Shown: piece after piece, positions 34,401 through 45,477 of the stretch | How positions within the stretch are numbered: the first letter of the stretch is position 1 | How the letters are laid out: every line of letters begins with the position of its first letter | Assembly (NCBI GenBank): GCA_019925105.1 | Contig: JAHGAU010000010.1 | Coordinates: 1,240,001-1,304,000, forward strand | Direction of reading: 5' to 3' | DNA: 64,000 bases | DNA from: Niebla homalea | Lineage: Eukaryota > Ascomycota > Lecanoromycetes > Lecanorales > Ramalinaceae | Translations under genes and position numbers: made by a program | Notes under the pieces: generated by a model | What the model was told of the DNA's origin: nothing | Databases searched by the model: none | What the model saw: the letters and a program-made list of their open reading frames with translations, nothing else

Positions 34401-34647
34401 GAGGTTCGTGTGGGAGGTCAAGACGGCGGATCTGACCTTGTCGCCGAGATATGTGGCGGGCAAGGACTCGTTGGGTGATGGCAGCGGGAAGGGGATCAGC
34501 CTGCGATTCCCGCGCTTCATCAAGGAGAGGGATGATAAGAAGCCCGATCAGGCGACGGGGAGCCGGATGGTGGTGGAGATGTATCAGAAGCAAGAAGGCG
34601 TCGCGAAGACGAAGGGCCCCAGCGTGGATGACGACTTTGAGTATTGA
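31493..34647 (+). CDS. CDC9: DNA ligase I (ATP-dependent), probable nuclear and mitochondrial forms
   Basis: Seals Okazaki fragments and repair nicks. Exon 1 31493-31758, 89-bp intron (GTACGT donor, CTACTAAT branch, AAG end), exon 2 31848-34647. From the AUG at 31493 the product is 1021 aa; from the in-frame AUG at 31733 it is 941 aa. The long form adds 80 residues rich in Arg, Ser and Leu with few acids, like a mitochondrial presequence. Its AUG is in a weak context (CGT before it); the second is strong (AAG AUG G). The nuclear form starts 'MAPKQATLGKFFG', whose QxxLxxFF is a PCNA-interacting box spanning the splice. A disordered acidic region (poly-Glu about 32510-32575) follows, then the DNA-binding domain. 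The catalytic core has 'YKYDGERAQ' (nucleophile Lys570 of the short form), 'FVLDCETVAWD', 'CEGLMVKM' and 'RSRNWLKVKKDY'. The 3' third has very GC-rich third positions. Confidence 0.93.
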
Positions 34648-34833
34648 ATTTATTCGTCTGCTTTGTACATGATATTGCTGAGCGGGGCCCCCCCAAGCAT
34701 GAGGCGGGAGAATGAGCAATGACTGGCTATGTTCGGAATCCAAAGCGGAGCTTACAGGAGCTTACACATTTTTGCTCGCTGGTGATAGCGAATGCTGTAC
34801 ATTGATGTCGTTTCATTGCTCTTGCTCATCAGT

Positions 34834-37800
34834 TCAATTCGTCCCCTCCCACCCCACCCATCCCCTGTCCATTACCCGCCACACCTTGACCTCCCCACTC
34901 TTCAAGTCTCCAAACTTGTAGCTCTCTATCTTGACCTTCTTGTTCTCCCTCCCTTGCTCCCAGGCCCTCACCTTCTTCTTCGTCCCGTCCCAGTCAACGA
35001 CGATACCGACGTGATCGGGCTTGCCGATCTCAACGCTGTATTTGCTCTTCATGGGCCCTCGATGACCGCCGAATTTGGTGTTCCGGAAGGTCACAATATC
35101 CCCTGAACGGATCTCGTCATACTGTTGGACTGAAGCGTTTGCAAGGTTGGCGTATACGACAGCTCCATAAGCGCGTACGCCAACTGGTAGGAGGGCATTC
35201 GGGAGGGAAGAGACGAGTTCGTGCGCCAGCGAATGTGGTGAGCCATCACCAACAGTGCCTCCCTCCCTTGACTTGGCGCCTTGAACAATGTGCGCGCCGA
35301 ATCTAGTGTGAGCAGCCTCAAGTTGGTCCTGGCGAGGGATCCGCGGAGGAGACTGATGGCGTTGTTCCAACAGGGTCGCGGTGCCCGGATCCGTCGCTTC
35401 GAAATGGGCAGACACAACGGTTTGCGAGTAGTCCATGTACAGTACGTAAACATCTTTGGTGATCGATTTCTTGCCTCCCCGCCGGATGGTGCTGTTCTCG
35501 TCAATTTCGTAGATGATGTCGCGACGATGCTGGAAAATGGGAGGAGGAACGTTGGCTAGCGCCCACCATCTACTGCTTTCACTCAGATCTACGTCATTTG
35601 CCATATAATGCTCACCGGACGGTCGGGCGACCTCGGTAGATCTTCGAATGGTGGCGCTACTCCGTTGTATATCGGATGACTGTCGAGGATTCGAGCTACC
35701 GGCTCCAGACAGTAGTGGCGATGTTGGGTATTGCGATGCGTTCTGAGATGCTGAAGGGGCGCGGCGATGCTGAGGAGAGGATGGAGAATAAGAAGGCTCA
35801 GGTTCCTCGACCCTTGGAGTTACAGGCATCTGCGTCTCCGCACGCCGAGAGGAAGAAGTTGTAGTACGAATCGGCGCCGGCGCTGAATACCTGTAAGGAT
35901 CATAGTCCTCATCATCGTCGTCTAGGTCTTGCTTGGGGGGCGGTGGAGGGGGCGGCGCTGCCCTAGGCATATCAGAAGATCGCCTCTGATTATGCGGCGG
36001 TTGCTGTGGAGGTGGTGGAGGCACTGCTCGAGGTGCATTTGACGGTAACACCGGTCCAATAGAAGGCAACCCCGAATGATGCAAAGACGATTCCTCCGCT
36101 ATCGACTCGTCCCCAGTACTTGGAACCCTTGTGTGGGCTTTCAGAGCATCCTTGTGGGTGGCGCCAGATGCAATATCTGTGTCGTAATCGCCGTCATATT
36201 CTGTTACCTCTTCGTCGCTCTCGTCGTAACCAGCCTGTGCCCCGGGTGCAACTGGCGCTGGACCACTCGTTGCACTCGTTGGAGACCTTGCAAGGCCAGT
36301 AGCAGCGGGCGGCGGCGGAGGTGGGGCGCGATTTTGCGGTGCAGATGGCAAAGACCGGCCAGATGCTGGAATTGATGGTGCGTTAATCCCTCTCCTAAGG
36401 GGTTCATCGTCGTTTATGGTAGGGTCCTGGAGCGTGGCCTCAGATGGGCGGGATTCGAATGTTGGAGGCCGCTGAGGAATGAAGGGCGTGATTGGCATTG
36501 GAGGCGCTGGGAGGTTTGCATGGTTCTCAATCCGGTTCTCCATCCAGGAAGCGTCATGCCCGGGGTGCCTCTGATCGTGTGACGACATTTCGTCATCTGA
36601 TTCGGAGCCTTCATTTGGCGGCTCGCCCCGAGGTGGAGGAGGTGGTGGTACCGGACGCGCTGTCAGATGATTAGCGATCTTTCAACATGTTTTGGAAGCA
36701 GAGCACTTCACAAGAGGCTGGAGGAGGCGGTGGAGCCCGTTCGGACAAAACACTAGGTCCTGTCCTTACTTGCACATGGGGTGGAGGTGGAGGAGCGGGG
36801 CGATCTATCTCTGTCAACAGGAGGATAGCGTCAGGGACAATATGGCTTACCTTGTGGCGAGGATGGGTGACTCGATCGATCGGCCGATCCTCTCTGTGGC
36901 TGCACAATATCCTCATCAATGTCTTCTATGTCTCGTGCCCCTTCGAACGAAGTTGATGGCTGAACCTGCTCCGGACTCCGAACTTTTTGCATACCAGGCA
37001 TGGCCATTACTGGAACAGGGGGCGCTCTCGAAGAAGGACTATCCGAGGGCTTTGGAGAAGCGGCAGAATCTTTCCGCTCTCCCGAAGGTACTTTTGGTTT
37101 GGCGGAGGATCTGGAAGGCAAACCTCCAGGAGGACCGAACATTCCAGCCATGCCCATGCCACCACTCATCTTTGCCATGCGCTCACGTATCTCCATCCTG
37201 CGTTTGACCTCGGGATCGACGTCATCATCATCCTCACCAGCTTCGCTATCTTTGTCTTCGCGTTCGATGTCGTACTGTACTGGCGCTTCCTGGGCAGTCC
37301 TGGTTTCTGCTGGTTCTAAGGGCCGCGTGGGTGGTGCGGATGGCGGGACGCTTCGTCTAGTCGGCTTCTCGTCGCTGTCATCGCGGCCTGTAGAAGTTTC
37401 CTCTCCCTCTGCAGTATCGGCTACGCCGGACTCATCGGCGTCGTTACCATCACTAAATAGCTCTCTAGGTGGTGACACAATTGGACTATCTACTAGGGTC
37501 TCATCTTTTGTGATCCCTGCAGATTGAGCGACATCATCTTCCCCTTCTGCAATCGTCTCAGGACCATGGTCTTCCTCTGAGACTGCAGTAGGGACATCCT
37601 CTTGAGCAATGGAAGCGTCCTCAGCGTCTGGAGCTTTCTTGGGCCTTCTTATCTTTTCCGCATGTCTCGCAGCTTGCTCCATTTGCTGCTTCTGCAGTAG
37701 CGCAATTCGTTCTTTCAAGCTTGTCGGCTTCGGCTGATCTTCTTCACCCTCATCCCTGGCGTTTGCAACAGGCTGAGGCTTAAGCTCGCTTTGGCCTGAT

Positions 37801-38513
37801 TCTTCACTTTTGGTGTTGAGTGCTGGATCCTCCTCCCGTCGATAAACTTTCGGAGGTGGCTGTTCCCGGGGCGGTGGGACATACGCGTTCTTGCTTGGTG
37901 GAGGCGCAACAAATGGCTTTTTGATAAAGCCCGACCCCCCGAGACCACCAGGCTTCATAGGAGCGACAGGGGCTGCCGCCGGTCTGTTGAAAGCATTGAT
38001 ACGGTCACGAAAGGCATTCGAGGCGGATTTCTCGGTGACTGGGGGAGGTCCTGGCTTCGATGAAATAGCAGGTACTTGTGATTTTGTAACTTCTGATTCG
38101 GATGAAGGTTGGATGCTGGACGTTTCCGGTCCGCTCGGAGTGTGAGGTGACGGATTAACGGGATCTACACCTCCGGTTGGAGCTGGCTCAGACGAAGCCG
38201 GGACGGGCGGTGGCAGGGTGACCGGCTCAGAAGGGGCTGCATCTGGAGGCGGCGGATGGGGCTCCGCATCCTTCTTGGGTCGGCTGGCTCTGACTGGTCT
38301 TGGAGGCGGTTCTGGTTCGAAGATCTTGACAAAGTTCCTAGGAAAAAGGCCCTCTGATTTTGTGCCAGAATCATTTTCATACTCCCCGTAGTACCAATCC
38401 GCATCTTCCTCATCGGTGACCGTGATGATTTGATTGCTCTTGAATTTGAGATCGTCCTCCTCCTGTGAAAGGTAGTCATGAAGCGCTTTGACGAGAAACG
38501 GTGGAGTCGCCAT
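34834..38513 (-). CDS. BBC1: Bbc1-type SH3 protein of actin patches
   Basis: Bbc1 binds type I myosin and WASP-family proteins and restrains actin assembly at endocytic sites. Three exons: 38513-36851, 36810-36712 (99 bp) and 36659-34834; 1195 aa. Residues 1-70 are an SH3 domain ('FLVKALHDYLSQEEDDLKF', 'ADWYYGEYEND', 'GLFPRNFVKIFEPE'). A long disordered acidic and proline-rich centre follows, with repeated poly-Pro runs for SH3 partners. Residues about 875-1195 are the conserved C-terminal Bbc1 domain ('LSESSRWWALANVPPPIFQ', 'RRDIIYEIDENSTIRRGGK', 'KDVYVLYMDYSQTVVSAHF', 'RSGDIVTFRNTKFGGHRG', 'KPDHVGIVVDWDG'). The middle exon is itself poly-Pro and uses a GTGAAG donor; the stronger GTAAGG inside it would break phase. 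Without it the gene splits into two frames. Convergent with the ligase, 186 bp apart. Confidence 0.88.
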
Positions 38514-38978
38514 AAGAAAATACAAGATATATTCAAATTTACATTCGAGTGCTGCCCTTTGACCAGTGCAAGCAGTGTTGAGGACAAGATGACATCCCAG
38601 GTCCTAGGAAAAAGGTATAGGAAAAACCAGAGGAAAGCCGCGGGTAAGTCAGGCACAACTTAACGACTCGAGTTTGCAAACTTTGGCTGCTACTTCAACA
38701 TGCATGTCTCGTTGGCGGAGAGTTGTGACATGCTGCAGTAGCAACAATCGAGCTGTGAGGTCGCGGCTGTTGCCAGTGACGTCTCTGTGGGGCTGAGAGA
38801 TGAAGGTGGTAAATTACGGTAATACATCCTAGTGAAATACTGTACAGTAATATAAAAATTATCTCATCTCGGATGTAATGTACCAGTATGATACGTCCAT
38901 CGGTTTGAGGTATGACAGTAGATTTCGACCAAATCTAGTCAAAGGGAAGCGGAGAATCCATATTATTACACAGAGCTT
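38514..38978. promoter_or_regulatory. Divergent promoter of BBC1 and RTR1
   Basis: 465 bp between two opposite start codons. An AT-rich stretch lies near 38805-38880. No specific element is identified. Confidence 0.5.
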
Positions 38979-40074
38979 ATGCGTTCCGCTGTGGCCATGC
39001 AGCATAATGTTGTACCAACTGTGCGAAGGGAAGAGCGAAATCGAGAGCTCGCCTTACACCACGCAAATCTAATACAGCAGCGAAAGGATATCGAAGCTGA
39101 AATACTTGGACTCACAGAAACCTTGCTGGATTTGCCTTCACAGCAGGGTGAGGATGCTGGACAGCCTTACACCCATGATGTAGAGCTGGTCGAGAGATCC
39201 TTGCTTTTGTTTCAGCCTTCGGATTATGATGCCCTTATTGAGGAACGTAATATTGACCGGAAATGTGGTTACGTACTGTGTCCACGTCGAAAGCGCCAGC
39301 AGGACACAAATGCGAAGTTCAGGATTATTCACGGTAAGGGCAATGGAGCTGGTGACGTTGAATTTGTAGCGAAGAGTGACCTAGAGAAATGGTGCTCTGT
39401 TTCATGCGAGAAATATTCGTCCTACCTCAGAAGGCAGTTGAGTAGTGAGCCAGCATGGACAAGACAGCGAGGTGCCCAGAGAGCGGTGCACCTTTGGCAG
39501 GGCATGAATCCTTCAGGCAACAAGTTCCAGGATGGTGAGCGTTTGACCAAAGCGATGGACAGGCTTGATCTTGGAACCAATGAGCACGAAATGCTTGAGA
39601 AAATGAGGAGTCTCGCGGTAGAGCGAGGCGACCAGGACAACTCAAATATACCGCTCAACAAGACAGAAGTCAAAGAGAACGATGCTATCGGCGACCAAGT
39701 TCCCACTACTCCCAAACACCCTCTCGACCCTAATTTGATAGAGGGTTATGGACCAATAAGCCGAGCAAACAAGGCATCGCAATCGCCTCCAGCCGAGCCA
39801 GAAGATCTACTAGGAAGTATTTGATACATTTGCTTCACATGACGGCCTTTCCTGTCTCCTAGCCAACCTGTACTTAAGCGTTGCTTGCAGATACCCACAG
39901 AGGATTGAAAGAATCTTTGAGCTTTTTTCTGACGAGACACTGCAATACCTGGGTGGTGATGATGTGGGAGGGCGACTACCTTTTGATGTTAGAGCAGAAT
40001 TGGCAAGGATCTTAGGTCCTACGGTATCGCGGCTGAAAACAGGAAACATAGCAGTGGATATTCGAAGGAGATGA
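38979..40074 (+). CDS. RTR1: RNA polymerase II CTD phosphatase Rtr1/RPAP2
   Basis: Rtr1/RPAP2 removes Ser5 (and Tyr1) phosphate from the RNA polymerase II tail and assists polymerase import. The N-terminal domain has the Rtr1 zinc site with Cys96 and Cys101 in 'KCGYVLCPRR' and Cys139 and Cys143 in 'KWCSVSCEKYSSYLRRQL'. It is preceded by a helical start ('ALHHANLIQQRKDIEAEIL') and 'LLLFQPSDYDALIEERNID'. The large exon alone ends at 39824 (281 aa). A better model splices 39816 to 39863 (GTATTT donor, 46-bp intron, CCTAG end, both phase 1). That adds 'NLYLSVACRYPQRIERIFEL' and 'GGRLPFDVRAELARILGPT', with a stop at 40074, giving about 349 aa. I infer the second exon from its clean protein-like frame; I do not know this tail in yeast Rtr1, so it is the less certain part. 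Confidence 0.8.
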
Positions 40075-40117
40075 CCGGATCCGTGGCATTTTCAAGGTGA
40101 TATGTACAATTCCAATG

Positions 40118-41509
40118 TCATTTTGGTCCAAGTGCTTTACCCATTGCATCCATCAAATCAGACTCCTTACTGAAAGGCTGAGCTCTTTGCCTCGTTGGCA
40201 CCCCCATTGATTCTAGACCATAGCCTGGACTGGAGCTATATCTGACTTGTGGAGACGATTGAACTGGCATGCTTGGGTCATTGGCAGCCCGAGGGCGGGC
40301 AGGTAACAATTTTGGCTGCTCGATCCCTGCCGCATGAAGTGCATTCCTTTCTGCTCTCTGATTGCCGAGCTCAATGTGACCTTGCGGGTTGATGGTAGCT
40401 TTCCTTAGTTGAAGCCATACCTTACCTCCTCCAGCCTTATCTGGATCCAAGATGGCAACATCGTCCTGCTCGCCATCACGGGTGAAGGTGGCTTGAGAGT
40501 CGTTGGCTACCACTCCAGCGATACCAAAGATAGCATGTGAGCGCTTGCGCCCTTTGAGATGTGTTTGAGGGCCAAGGACCCGGGCCTGTACCGGAGGTTT
40601 GTTGTCTTGAGGGCCGTAAGTCGGATGGTTGAAAGTATGTGAATGTGAACGAAGGTAGGATAGCCCGGCGGAGGGATGGGTCGAAGGCGGCCCAGAAGTC
40701 TGGATGTCTCGGTGTATTTGTGATGCTCTTTGCGACTCCTCACGTGGTAGATCGAGGAAATCTTGAACGTAACCCTGCAATCGACTGCCTGATGAGCTCT
40801 TACGCAACTGCTTAATGAACTCGTGCAGTTCGATGTCAGTGATTGTGATTTCCTGCGCTTCCGACTCCGTTGAAGTATCGAGACCTTCCTCTTCCAGCAT
40901 CGCTTGTCGTCGAGCGGCTATCTTCTTGCTGAGGAGAATCCTTCTCAGATAGTCCCGGAACTCTGGTATTCTCTTTCTAAGCCTCTTCTGAACATAATCA
41001 TCAAAGGCCCCACGGCTCTGACCCGCGAGCCAGGGCCCTCCAAATTTCCAGCGAGTCTTTGCCTCAGCTCTGTTGGCGGTATGAGTATTATCAGTCTTGG
41101 ATTCGAATACGCTGCTGAGTGCTTCCTTGTCATTCTGCGCATATCTTGACAACGAGAGCGCCGTCTCCTGCCATTTTTCCAAAGTCCGGGTGTGGTCATT
41201 TGCAGAGCCAAAATCTGTGATATGATCTATTGAATCGATGTTCTGAATGAAAAGGTTGGGCGATGCAGATGTTGTGGTAGATTTCAGGGGCAAAGGCCGC
41301 TTCAGACCCCAATCACCTCTCCCTAAAGCGCTCTCAGATGTCTCAATGGTAGCGTGTATTGGGTAGGGCAGAGTAGCAGTATCCGAATCGGCTGTAGCCC
41401 GTACTGCGCTGAGGTCCGAGGAAGATCTTGGGGCAATCTGTTGTGGCAGCGAAAACAATCGAGAGGATCTGAGAAGATTTGCCGTTGGTGAAACCCTACT
41501 CACCGACAT
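40118..41509 (-). CDS. MRP51: Mitochondrial small-subunit ribosomal protein Mrp51
   Basis: Fungus-specific mitoribosome small-subunit protein; in yeast Mrp51 also helps translate COX2 and COX3 mRNAs. Intronless, 463 aa. The N-terminus is a likely mitochondrial presequence with Arg and Ser and few acids ('MSVSRVSPTANLLRSSRLFS'). It is followed by the family landmarks 'TATLPYPIHATIETSES', 'LGRGDWGLKRPLPLKSTT', 'IDSIDHITDFGSANDH' and 'WKFGGPWLAGQSRGAFDDYV'. A basic helical stretch ('VQKRLRKRIPEFRDYLRRIL') and a conserved C-terminal half ('YLRSHSHTFNHPTYGPQ', 'VQARVLGP') complete it. The ATG at 41509 is the first in frame. The stop lies only 43 bp from the RTR1 stop, so the two 3' untranslated regions must overlap if the terminal RTR1 exon is right. 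Confidence 0.92.
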   Translation of the reverse strand: MSVSRVSPTANLLRSSRLFSLPQQIAPRSSSDLSAVRATADSDTATLPYPIHATIETSESALGRGDWGLKRPLPLKSTTTSASPNLFIQNIDSIDHITDFGSANDHTRTLEKWQETALSLSRYAQNDKEALSSVFESKTDNTHTANRAEAKTRWKFGGPWLAGQSRGAFDDYVQKRLRKRIPEFRDYLRRILLSKKIAARRQAMLEEEGLDTSTESEAQEITITDIELHEFIKQLRKSSSGSRLQGYVQDFLDLPREESQRASQIHRDIQTSGPPSTHPSAGLSYLRSHSHTFNHPTYGPQDNKPPVQARVLGPQTHLKGRKRSHAIFGIAGVVANDSQATFTRDGEQDDVAILDPDKAGGGKVWLQLRKATINPQGHIELGNQRAERNALHAAGIEQPKLLPARPRAANDPSMPVQSSPQVRYSSSPGYGLESMGVPTRQRAQPFSKESDLMDAMGKALGPK

Positions 41510-41814
41510 GTCGAAGGGGAAGACCAGCGCAAGGCGAGCAAGACGCTGTTTGTCAAGGTTTGATGAGAGAAGTAATCAATAGACTATCCATTTATTCAGT
41601 TATTCTGAATTATTCTTCGCTTGACTATACCTGTTTGGGTAATCGGCTTGGCATAGAGTAAACAATAACTGTTTACACTTTTCTGAAGGACCCATGCTCG
41701 ATGCAGACACCCTTCATTCAGGTCTATACCTCGTCCAAGAGTCGAGCGCAGACTTGAGAGCAAAGAGGCATTTGGCGCGCATATCTAGCCTTACCTCAAT
41801 CGCTGCTAGCAGCA
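41510..41814. promoter_or_regulatory. Divergent promoter of MRP51 and chitin synthase
   Basis: 305 bp between opposite start codons, moderately AT-rich around 41580-41680. No specific site is called. Confidence 0.5.
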
Positions 41815-44800
41815 ATGAATCGACCATCTACACCAAATAGAGGTCCGCCAGGATACTCCGCTGCTCCTCCTTCATATTCGGGGACGCCGAACCAGAATAC
41901 CCCCACGAATATGCCCAATAATGGCTCGTCTATGCGCCTCTTGAGCTCTACCGATGAGGCAGAATATCGACCGTAGGCTGTTCAAAATATGCCCAAAGGG
42001 TATTCATGGAAAGAGAGAGCTGATCAGGGTGAACAATTGTCATTAGTCCTGTGTCCCCGAGACGATCATACCACCCACACTCTTCTACCTCCTCCATCTC
42101 TCGGCCGCATTCCCCGTCGGTTGTGGAGAATGCGCCTAAACTCACGCCAACGACGGGCAATGCCTCCTCGTATCTACCCTACATCCCAAATCGAACATCG
42201 CCATCAAGATCAACACTTTCTCGAACTTCTTCAGAAACATCTCGCCCGCCACCCTCCGATATCTCGTACGAGCCAGCGGACCTGAACGGCAGCCCCAGAC
42301 CTGGTACTCCCTCTTCAAAATATGGCGGGGGGAGCAAGCGACCCTTACCGCCTGCACCATTATTCTCCGGCCCTCAAATGGCAAACTCTGCTGCGACAGA
42401 TTTCCCAGAACCGACTTCAATCCCGATTCAAGAAGGAGAAGATGATGTCTTTGGCCGTGCTAGCGAACGTCCAACTGCAAGTCTCAAGTCATACGACTCG
42501 TTTCAGTCTCAGTCAACATTCACAGAGGATAAAGATGTCGAGGATCATTATGGGCCGGCTCCGCTGGGCCGACAAGAACGAAGGCGTGGTGCAAGGCAGG
42601 CTCACATGGCTAAGAAAGAGGTCAGGCTGATCAATGGGGAGTTGATTCTTGAATGCAAGATACCCACCATTCTTTACAGCTTTCTGCCCCGAAGAGATGA
42701 TGTAGAATTTACGCATATGCGATACACAGCGGTCACCTGTGATCCAGACGATTTCGTACTCAAGGGGTATAAATTGAGGCAAAACATTGGCAACACGGCT
42801 CGTGATACGGAACTGTTCATATGTATCACCATGTACAATGAGGACGAGATTGATTTCACGCGCACCATGCATGGTGTGATGAGAAACATATCACATTTCT
42901 GCTCACGGTCTAAATCAAGGACTTGGGGAAAGGACGGCTGGCAGAAGATTGTCGTGTGTATTGTTTCTGACGGACGAAGAAAAGTGCACCCAAGGACGCT
43001 GGACGCTCTTGCAGCGATGGGTGTTTACCAGGATGGGATTGCCAAAAATCTGGTCAATCAGCGTGAAGTTACCGCTCACGTATATGAATACACCACTCAG
43101 GTTTCACTAGACGCCGATCTCAAATTCAAAGGGGCAGAGAAGGGTATCGTGCCCTGCCAAATGATTTTCTGTCTGAAGGAGAAGAACCAGAAGAAGTTGA
43201 ACTCACATCGATGGTTCTTCAACGCATTTGGAAGGGCACTCACACCTAACGTGTGCATTCTGCTGGATGTGGGGACCAAACCAGGGCCGAACTCGCTGTA
43301 CCACCTATGGAAGGCCTTCGACACAGATTCGAGCGTCGCAGGAGCATGCGGTGAGATCGTGGCAGGTAAGGGAAAGGGGTGGCTCGGGCTCCTCAATCCT
43401 CTAGTTGCATCGCAAAACTTCGAATACAAAATGTCAAACATCCTTGACAAACCGTTGGAATCCGTCTTTGGGTACATTACCGTCTTACCAGGGGCACTGA
43501 GTGCCTACCGATACTATGCCTTGCAAAACGATGCCACAGGTCACGGCCCTCTCAGCCAATACTTCAAAGGAGAAACGCTGCATGGCCAGAATGCGGACGT
43601 TTTCACCGCCAACATGTATCTGGCCGAAGACAGAATTCTCTGCTGGGAGTTAGTTGCCAAGAGAGATGAGCGGTGGATCTTGAAGTATGTAAAGAGCGCG
43701 ACAGGAGAGACCGACGTACCAGACGCTACCCCTGAATTTATATCGCAGCGGCGCAGATGGCTGAACGGGGCCTTCTTCGCTGCTGTATACTCTTTGGTTC
43801 ACTTCCGACAGATATGGCGTACCGATCATACCCTCTGGAGAAAGATTCTGCTCCATATCGAATTCGTCTATCAGTTCGTCAGCTTAGCATTCACATACTT
43901 CTCACTGGTAAGAATCTCCTTCTGCCGATGAGGTCCAGGACATGGCGACTAACCTACACAGGCCAACTTTTATTTGACTTTCTACTTCATCGCCGGCTCA
44001 CTTTCAGATCCTAAATTGGATCCCTTTGGTCACCACATTGGTCTCATCGTCTTCGTCGTCTTACGCTTCGCCTGTGTACTACTGATCTGTACGCAATTCA
44101 TTCTCTCAATGGGCAATCGACCCCAAGGGTAAGTAGCTGCACTGGTGAAAGTCAGAGATATGTAATTAAATCGGCTCTTAGGGCAAAGAGGATGTTCATG
44201 GGTAGCATCATCATCTACTCGATTATCATGGCCTACACCACATTCGCGGCACTGTACATTGTGGTATCCCAGCTCGAAGCTCCCAAGACTGTCTTCACAC
44301 TTGGCGACAACATCTTCACCAACCTCATCGTCTCGACCGCTTCTACCGTGGGACTCTACTTCCTCATGTCATTCCTCTACCTCGACCCTTGGCACATGTT
44401 CACGAGCTCAGCCCAGTATTTCGCCCTCTTGCCCTCGTACATCTGCACTCTCCAAGTGTACGCCTTCTGCAACACCCATGACGTGACATGGGGGACCAAG
44501 GGGGACAACGTCATCCATATCGATCTTGGCGCGGCGGTCTCGGGCAAGGGCAACACAGTCGAGTTGGAAATGCCAAGTGAGCAGCTCGACATCGACTCCG
44601 GCTACGATGAGGCCCTCCGAAACCTCCGCGACCGTCTGGCAGTGCCCCAGAACACCGTCAGCGAGGCCCAGCAGCAGGAGGACTACTACCGCGCCGTCCG
44701 GACCTACATGGTGGTTTCCTGGATGGTGGCCAACGCCATCCTGGCCATGGCGGTGAGCGAAGCCTACAACAGCACTCACGTGGGCAACAATTTCTACCTC

Positions 44801-45040
44801 AAATTCATCCTCTGGGCAGTGGCGTCGGTGGCCATGTTCCGCGCTTTGGGGAGCAGCGCGTTTGGGATCATCAACATAGTCCATATGGTTGCGGAGGGCC
44901 GGATGAGGATCAATTTGTCGGGCATCAAGTATCCTGACTGGATCAGCGATACGGGGAGTAAGGTTTCGAGCCGGTTCAGTTTCTTTGGCAATACCAGTTG
45001 GGGAAGTCGTAGTATGGGCAAGACGTCACGAAGTGGATAA
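41815..45040 (+). CDS. Chitin synthase, class III type (ChsB-like)
   Basis: Plasma-membrane GT2 enzyme making chitin from UDP-GlcNAc; class III enzymes drive hyphal tip wall growth. Four exons: 41815-41972, 42047-43907, 43962-44128 and 44182-45040; 1014 aa; introns 74, 54 and 53 bp. About 175 N-terminal residues are disordered and Pro/Ser rich. The catalytic domain has '[20 protein letters not shown]', '[19 protein letters not shown]', '[20 protein letters not shown]', '[20 protein letters not shown]', '[20 protein letters not shown]', '[20 protein letters not shown]' and '[20 protein letters not shown]' with the QRRRW signature. Several membrane segments follow, beginning at the exon 2/3 junction ('[11 protein letters not shown] | [17 protein letters not shown]'). 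The '[20 protein letters not shown]' wording is what I associate with class III; class is inference. The last exon is strongly GC-rich at third positions. Confidence 0.93.
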
Positions 45041-45477
45041 CTCTCTTCTGGTATGGTCTATGTAGCCTGCGTAGAAGAAAGGAGGTTTCGGAGTCAAGGG
45101 AATGCATAGCAAGTTGGGACCATCTGAAAAGGGTTGATGGTTGTTTCAACGTGTTGATATCGCAGAGGTTCAGGAATCTGAACGAAGTAATCCTCGTAGG
45201 ATAACGATGGTGTTGTAAATACAATTAGACATGTGAAGATCGAAGCATTCGATGGAATGTACAACCTATACCTGATGCCTTTCACAGCGAACTCGCGCAG
45301 GAGACTCGCGTTTGTGCCATCGCGAATTTCGCGTCACAGAAACTCTTATGGGGTATCGAATAAAGATCATTAAGGAAACAATACCCAACCTCCCGTTTCA
45401 GAAAAGCATGCGCCGGGAAAATCTAATAAGCTGTTCGGGAACCACCCTAACATAAGGAGAATGTAACAATTCGACGG
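45041..45477. other. Convergent 3' spacer between chitin synthase and HOS3
   Basis: 437 bp. An AATAAA at 45359-45364, 319 bp past the chitin synthase stop, may be its polyadenylation signal. No gene is seen. Confidence 0.5.

Noticed and set aside
33883..34743. 286-residue minus-strand open frame opposite the ligase 3' end
   Set aside because: It mirrors the GC-rich codons of the ligase core, has no family resemblance, and the plus-strand frame has clear catalytic motifs.
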